Source: Mycobacterium sp. EPa45 (GTDB taxonomy: Bacteria > Actinomycetota > Actinomycetes > Mycobacteriales > Mycobacteriaceae). Taken from it: 64,000 nt of DNA. The stretch covers positions 1,116,001-1,180,000 of the forward strand of contig NZ_CP011773.1 in the NCBI RefSeq assembly GCF_001021385.1. Reading direction: 5' to 3'. A program made the translations under genes and the position numbers. The notes below the pieces were generated by a model that searched no databases, had not been told where the DNA came from, and worked only from the letters and a program-made list of their open reading frames with translations. Position 1 is the stretch's first letter; each line of letters opens with the position of its first letter. Of this stretch, positions 52,444-64,000 are shown one piece after another.

Positions 52444-55359
52444 ATGACGCAACGACAGATCTTCTTGGGAACCGGCGCAATGGTGGTGGGGCTGGGCGCG
52501 GCACTGTTGTCGGGATCCGGTGTGGCCCATGCCGATAACGACGACAGTGGCACTCAGCCCAAGGCGTCTGCGAACTCGTCGTCCGCATCCGCCGGCAAAT
52601 CAACCGGCTCGAGTCGTCGCGCGGCCACGACGCGATCGGCGACGCCCTCACCTACGGCCGGACGCAAGGCCAGCCCCCAAGCGCTGGTGACCCCGACGAC
52701 CGTGACGGCTGCCGTCGGCACCTCGCGACGCGCGGCGGCGATGAGGCCGGTCGCCGCGTCGGATGCGGCCCCGGCGTCCGATCTCCTCGCCGGCGCTGTA
52801 CTCAACGTGCTCGCCGGTCTGGGGGCGGCGCCGCGCACCACCGTCGCGGCCGCCACCGCGGCCCCGAGCGCTGTGGTCGCCCCGGCGGCCACACTGCCCG
52901 TCGCGCCGACCAACGGGGTCACCGGTGTGATCGTCGGGCATTCCCGGCTGGACCTTCCCGGTGCGTTCATCGGCAACACCGTCGCCGCGGACTGGTACTT
53001 CCCGACGCAGGCCGATGGCAGCGTCAACGCCCAGGGCGTCGTCTGGCTTCAGCACGGTTTCGGTGCCACCAACACCTTCTACTCGGCGCTGGCCACGGAC
53101 TTGGCGCAACAGACCAACAGCATCGTCGTGGCCCCGACGCTGTCGTCGATCCCGATCACCTTCTCGGGGGGCTGCCTCACGTGTCAGGTCACACAACAGG
53201 ATGCCGCCGCCCTGCTCGGACCGGACCGCGCGACGCTGCTGAGCAGTGCCCTCGCGGCGGGATTCACCGGATCGGCACTCCCGGAGCGATTCGTGCTCGC
53301 CGGGCACTCGGCAGGTGGGGGATTCGCGACCGCTGTCGCCGACGATTACCTGGGCGGCGCTGACGCCCAGTACGACCCGTCCGATCTGGTCGGCGTGGTC
53401 ATGTTCGACGGCGTTTCGAACGGCGCTCTGGACGGATCCTTCGCCAGCCAGGTCTCCGACCTCGCCGCCGCCAACAAGCCGATCTACCAGATCGCCGCGC
53501 CGGCGCAGAGCTGGAATCTCTTCGGGGCGACCACCAACGTGCTGGCCGCGACCCTGCCAGGGCAGTTCGTCGGCGTCGTGCTGCAGGGCGGCTCGCACGT
53601 TGACTCCATGCTCGGAGTCAATCCGCTCTTGGACGTGGTGCTCCAGCTGGTGACCAAGCCGGTGCCGGCCGGAAACACTGCAGCGGTCTACACGCTGAGC
53701 AACGGCTGGATCAACGACATGTATGCCGGCGCCACCCCCGAGGCTCCGCAGTACGGCCTGTACGCCGCGGCGAATCAGCAGATCATCATGGGTCCCACCG
53801 CGGCGGTCGGCCTGCCCGCGGCCCAGGCCAATCAGCTGTCGTTCGGCGACTATCTCCTCAAGGCCCTGATCGACACCGTCGGCGGTTTCTTCGGCTTCCA
53901 CCTGCCGACCCCGGTCAACAGCGGCAACAACGGACTGGACCCCAACACCGCTGTCGTCACCGTCGGCAACGGTGTCACCGGTGTGCGGACCGGGTCGGCC
54001 GTACTGGACATCCCGTGCGGTCCCAACGGCTACGCCGCGCCCGCCAATTGGTACTTCCCGACCCAGGCCGACGGAACCGTGCAGGCCAACGGCGTCATCT
54101 GGCTGCAGCACGGGTTCCTTGGGTTCAACGACTGGTACGGCGACATGGCCCAGCAGCTGGCCCAGCAGACCAACAGCATCGTGGTGGTGCCGAACATCTT
54201 CTGGTTCGACAACCCGCTGTGCCCGGGGTGCTATCTGGGCGGCGAGCCGATGCGCGAGGCCGTGGCGCAGATGTTCTCCGGCAGTCGGTCGGCCCTGACC
54301 ATCAGCGCCAACGCCGCCGGTCTGAGCGGCACGCTGCCGGAGAAATTCCTGCTCACCGGACATTCGGCCGGCGGCAACTTCGCCACCGCCGTCGGCGCGC
54401 TGATCACCCAGACCGACCAGGTCGACAACTTGCTCGGCGTGGTGATGTTCGACGGCGTCTCGCGCGACCCGCTGTTCACCGAGTCACTGACCGCCCTGGC
54501 CGGAGCCGGCATCCCGGACTATCAGATCGCTGCGCCGCCGCAGCGCTGGAACGCCTACGGCGTGGCCACCGAGCTCATGCAAGCGTTCTACGGCAACCAG
54601 TTCTACGGGGTGCAGATCGACAACGGCTCGCACACCGATGTCATCGCCGGCGACAACCTGTTCGCCTGGCTCGGCGAAATCGCGAGCGCGATCATCGTCA
54701 AGCCGTCCCCGCCCGGCGCCAAGCCCGCGGTGCGGACGTTCGCCTCGGGCTGGATCAACGACATCTACGCCGGCCACGGGCCGACCGATCCGCTGTACGG
54801 CATTTACGGCAGCCCCAACGACGGCACCTACGTGCCCAACCAGCCGATCGTCATGGGTGAGGCGGGAGCGGCGACGCTGCCTGCGCCGCCGCCCGTGGAC
54901 GTCACGCAATACGCCGACGGCCAGCCCTGGTACGAGCAGGGCAGCGTGAAGCTGCCGTTCGCGTGGGGGCTGGTCAACACCAAAGCCGTCTACACCCTCA
55001 ACGCCGACGGCTCGGTCCGGGTGCAGAACTCGGGTAACTACTTCGTTGCCAACGGCCCGACGAGTCAGATCGTCGGAACAGCGGTTCCGGTCAACACCGC
55101 CAACACCCGGCTGGACGTCGCCTTCTTCAACATGACACCGAACAGCGCCGAACCCGGCAACTACTGGATCCTCGATTACGACCCCGACTACCAGTGGGTG
55201 ATCGTCAGCGATCCGACCGGTTTCTCCGGCTACATCCTCACCCGGGACCAGACGGTCCCGGACAGCGAGTACAACGCACTGGTGACCCGGGCGCGCCAGC
55301 TCGGGGTGTGGGGGCCGATCACCCGAACCGCGCAGTACCCCGCCACGGTGACCGTCTGA
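52444..55359 (+). CDS. Secreted tandem alpha/beta-hydrolase with C-terminal lipocalin domain
   Basis: A 971-residue paralogue of the preceding protein. It has a signal peptide (cleavage near VAHADN), a disordered Ser/Ala-rich segment, and two hydrolase domains at about 150-490 and 515-815. Nucleophile elbows are GHSAGGG (Ser289) and GHSAGGN (Ser641), with His385 and His730, and CxxC at 244/247 and 593/596. Residues from about 818 form a bacterial-lipocalin (Blc-like) domain: WGLVNTKAVYTLNADGSVRV, GTAVPVNTANTRLDVAFF, GNYWILDYDPDYQWVIVSDP and SGYILTRDQTVPDSEY. ATG at 52444 starts the signal peptide. It probably binds a lipid or lipoprotein product and hydrolyses it; this is inference from domains. 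Confidence 0.85.
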   Translation: MTQRQIFLGTGAMVVGLGAALLSGSGVAHADNDDSGTQPKASANSSSASAGKSTGSSRRAATTRSATPSPTAGRKASPQALVTPTTVTAAVGTSRRAAAMRPVAASDAAPASDLLAGAVLNVLAGLGAAPRTTVAAATAAPSAVVAPAATLPVAPTNGVTGVIVGHSRLDLPGAFIGNTVAADWYFPTQADGSVNAQGVVWLQHGFGATNTFYSALATDLAQQTNSIVVAPTLSSIPITFSGGCLTCQVTQQDAAALLGPDRATLLSSALAAGFTGSALPERFVLAGHSAGGGFATAVADDYLGGADAQYDPSDLVGVVMFDGVSNGALDGSFASQVSDLAAANKPIYQIAAPAQSWNLFGATTNVLAATLPGQFVGVVLQGGSHVDSMLGVNPLLDVVLQLVTKPVPAGNTAAVYTLSNGWINDMYAGATPEAPQYGLYAAANQQIIMGPTAAVGLPAAQANQLSFGDYLLKALIDTVGGFFGFHLPTPVNSGNNGLDPNTAVVTVGNGVTGVRTGSAVLDIPCGPNGYAAPANWYFPTQADGTVQANGVIWLQHGFLGFNDWYGDMAQQLAQQTNSIVVVPNIFWFDNPLCPGCYLGGEPMREAVAQMFSGSRSALTISANAAGLSGTLPEKFLLTGHSAGGNFATAVGALITQTDQVDNLLGVVMFDGVSRDPLFTESLTALAGAGIPDYQIAAPPQRWNAYGVATELMQAFYGNQFYGVQIDNGSHTDVIAGDNLFAWLGEIASAIIVKPSPPGAKPAVRTFASGWINDIYAGHGPTDPLYGIYGSPNDGTYVPNQPIVMGEAGAATLPAPPPVDVTQYADGQPWYEQGSVKLPFAWGLVNTKAVYTLNADGSVRVQNSGNYFVANGPTSQIVGTAVPVNTANTRLDVAFFNMTPNSAEPGNYWILDYDPDYQWVIVSDPTGFSGYILTRDQTVPDSEYNALVTRARQLGVWGPITRTAQYPATVTV

Positions 55360-55498
55360 GGCGTTTAGCGGGCAATTTCCACACCAAACGCCGCGTTATC
55401 CCTTGACGGAAAGGCACAAACGGGTCAGTCTGTTCTCCAGCATGTGTGCATGGGTAGCTAGATCGCCAGCCAGCGCCAGCCCGCCCGGCATGAGCTTG

Positions 55499-55527
55499 TT
55501 GAGGAATGCGCCGTCTTGCGCTATTGT
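55499..55527 (+). promoter_or_regulatory. SigA promoter of rpoBC
   Basis: TTGAGG (55499-55504) and TATTGT (55522-55527) are 17 bp apart. It lies inside the 360-bp interval between the lipocalin-fusion gene and rpoB, giving an RNA start near 55534 and a leader of about 200 nt. A second TTGACG at 55403 has no good -10. Confidence 0.75.
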
Positions 55528-55719
55528 TGGACGTTGCGCTGGCTGCCTCCTGCCCACCTCAACCTGCACCTGACCTCCGGTCCTCAAGTCTGAGTCAAGA
55601 CGTTCCAGCTCTGAGACCTGTTGTCGCGTGCGTTCGGGGAAAAGGCCGGGCCTCGAGTAGGCCAGCCGAACCGACGCAGATATCGCGACCTTTCGGATGA
55701 CTCCGGTCTGTCGCATTAG

Positions 55720-59217
<3,498 letters not shown>

Positions 59218-59226
59218 TTTATCTAG

Positions 59227-63204
<3,978 letters not shown>

Positions 63205-63206
63205 TC

Positions 63207-63249
63207 ACAAGAAAAGAGCCCCGGCATTGTGCCGGGGCTCTTTTCTTGT
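63207..63249 (+). terminator. Strong intrinsic terminator of rpoBC
   Basis: A 19-bp perfect stem (arms 63207-63225 and 63231-63249) with a 5-nt loop, a GC core and a T-rich right arm, right after the rpoC stop. The symmetric A and T flanks could terminate both strands. Confidence 0.93.
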
Positions 63250-63252
63250 CCG

Positions 63253-63310
63253 CGAACAGACGCACAATCGCGTGAATCTGGCCGTCCCAGTGCGATTGTG
63301 CGTCTGCTCG
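63253..63310. repeat. 58-nt hairpin repeat, copy 3
   Basis: Arms of 19 nt (63253-63271 and 63292-63310) differ at one base and begin CGAACAGACGCACAATCGC. This is the most regular of the three copies and lies three bases past the rpoC terminator. Confidence 0.9.
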
Positions 63311-63398
63311 CCAGTCGCCGCCGACCGTGCCGCGATGAGTTCTGCCGCCGGTCGAGGTCTACCTTGGCGACTGTCAAAAGAATTCCAGGAGGAACGCG

Positions 63399-64000
63399 TG
63401 CCCCAATTGCTCCGAGTCCACAATTTCATGCTGTCGCGCGACGGTTTCGGCGCCGGGCTCAACCAGCGCTTGGAGCGGCCGTTCGGCGACGCCGATCAGC
63501 CTGCCCTGTTCGCCTGGGTCGGTGCGACGGCCAGTTGGGTGGGCCGCAGCGAGCCGGGCGGAACGCGCGGCCTCGATGACTACTTCACCCGCGAATTCCA
63601 CCGCAACATTGGCGCAGAGATCATGGGTCGCAACAAGTTCAGCCCGTATCGCGGCCCGTGGCAGGACCACCCGGAATGGCAGGGCTGGTGGGGCGACGAG
63701 CCGCCCTTCCACACACCGGTATTCGTCATGACGCACCACGAGCGCCCGTCGCTGACGTTGGGGGAGACCACGTTTCACTTCGTTTCCGATGACCCGGCGA
63801 GCGTGCTGGAGCAGGCGAAGCAGGCCGCGGGCGGTAAGGACGTCCGTCTCGGCGGCGGCGCGGCCACCGTCCGGCAGTTTCTCGACGCCGGTCTGGTCGA
63901 CACCCTCCACGTGGCGGTCGCCGACGTGGAGATCGGCGCCGGGTCGCGGCTCTGGGTGTCACCGGACGAGCTCGACGACCAGTTCCATCACGAGGTGGTG
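63399..64000 (+). CDS. RibD/dihydrofolate-reductase-like protein, cut by window end
   Basis: At least 200 residues of a DHFR-like (RibD C-terminal domain) protein are present; no stop codon is reached before the window ends. It begins LLRVHNFMLSRDGFGAG, with TPVFVMTHHERPSL, the NADP-binding KDVRLGGGAATVRQFLDAGLVD and DTLHVAVADVEIGAGSRLW. AGGAGG precedes the GTG. Relatives are NADPH-dependent reductases of small molecules, often near nothing informative. It is probably nearly complete. Confidence 0.88.

Overview
The window is from a high-GC mycobacterium, most likely a fast-growing Mycolicibacterium-type species. The right half keeps the order known from M. tuberculosis: mmaA4, mmaA2, lipG, a UbiB-family kinase, a GH38 alpha-mannosidase, an Rv0649-like protein, a ROK kinase, rplJ, rplL, mkl, rpoB and rpoC. 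The rpoB and rpoC proteins read like those of rapid growers. The species call is inference from recalled family sequences; no search was run.

Bases 1 to about 30,060 are a surface-polysaccharide island. It has FkbM and class I methyltransferases, a hexapeptide acyltransferase, one GT2 and two GT4 glycosyltransferases, a Wzy/ligase-like polymerase and a Wzx-like flippase. It also has WecB, WecG/TagA and WecC-like enzymes for an N-acetyl-hexosaminuronate, two OafA-type acyltransferases, a heparinase II/III, a heparin-lyase-I-like secreted protein and a bi-domain oxidoreductase. A minus-strand operon encodes a DUF4012 protein, a Wzz/BY-kinase, Gmd and GDP-fucose synthase. Together these predict a Wzx/Wzy-type polymer with HexNAcA and a GDP-mannose-derived 6-deoxyhexose. 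Gene strands switch often, some genes are visibly AT-rich, and two gene relics (a heparinase fragment and an IS3-type transposase) point to a mosaic, horizontally assembled locus.

Bases 30,178 to 40,540 hold a secreted protein with 20 GGTT repeats under a strong SigA-like promoter, an esterase, the mycolate methyltransferases mmaA4 and mmaA2, lipG and a UbiB-like kinase. Next come a SnoaL-like protein, two DinB proteins facing a WYL regulator across a perfect 21-bp operator-like palindrome, a nucleotidyltransferase-like protein and an endonuclease/exonuclease/phosphatase-family enzyme.

Bases 40,565 to 64,000 hold the mannosidase operon, a DUF559/AbiEi-like gene bracketed by two copies of a 58-nt hairpin repeat, the L10 leader with rplJ-rplL, mkl, two giant secreted tandem-hydrolase paralogues (the second ending in a Blc-like lipocalin domain), rpoB-rpoC with a near-perfect SigA promoter and a 19-bp-stem terminator, a third hairpin repeat, and the start of a RibD/DHFR-like gene cut by the window edge. 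No tRNA, rRNA, CRISPR array or intact transposon was found.
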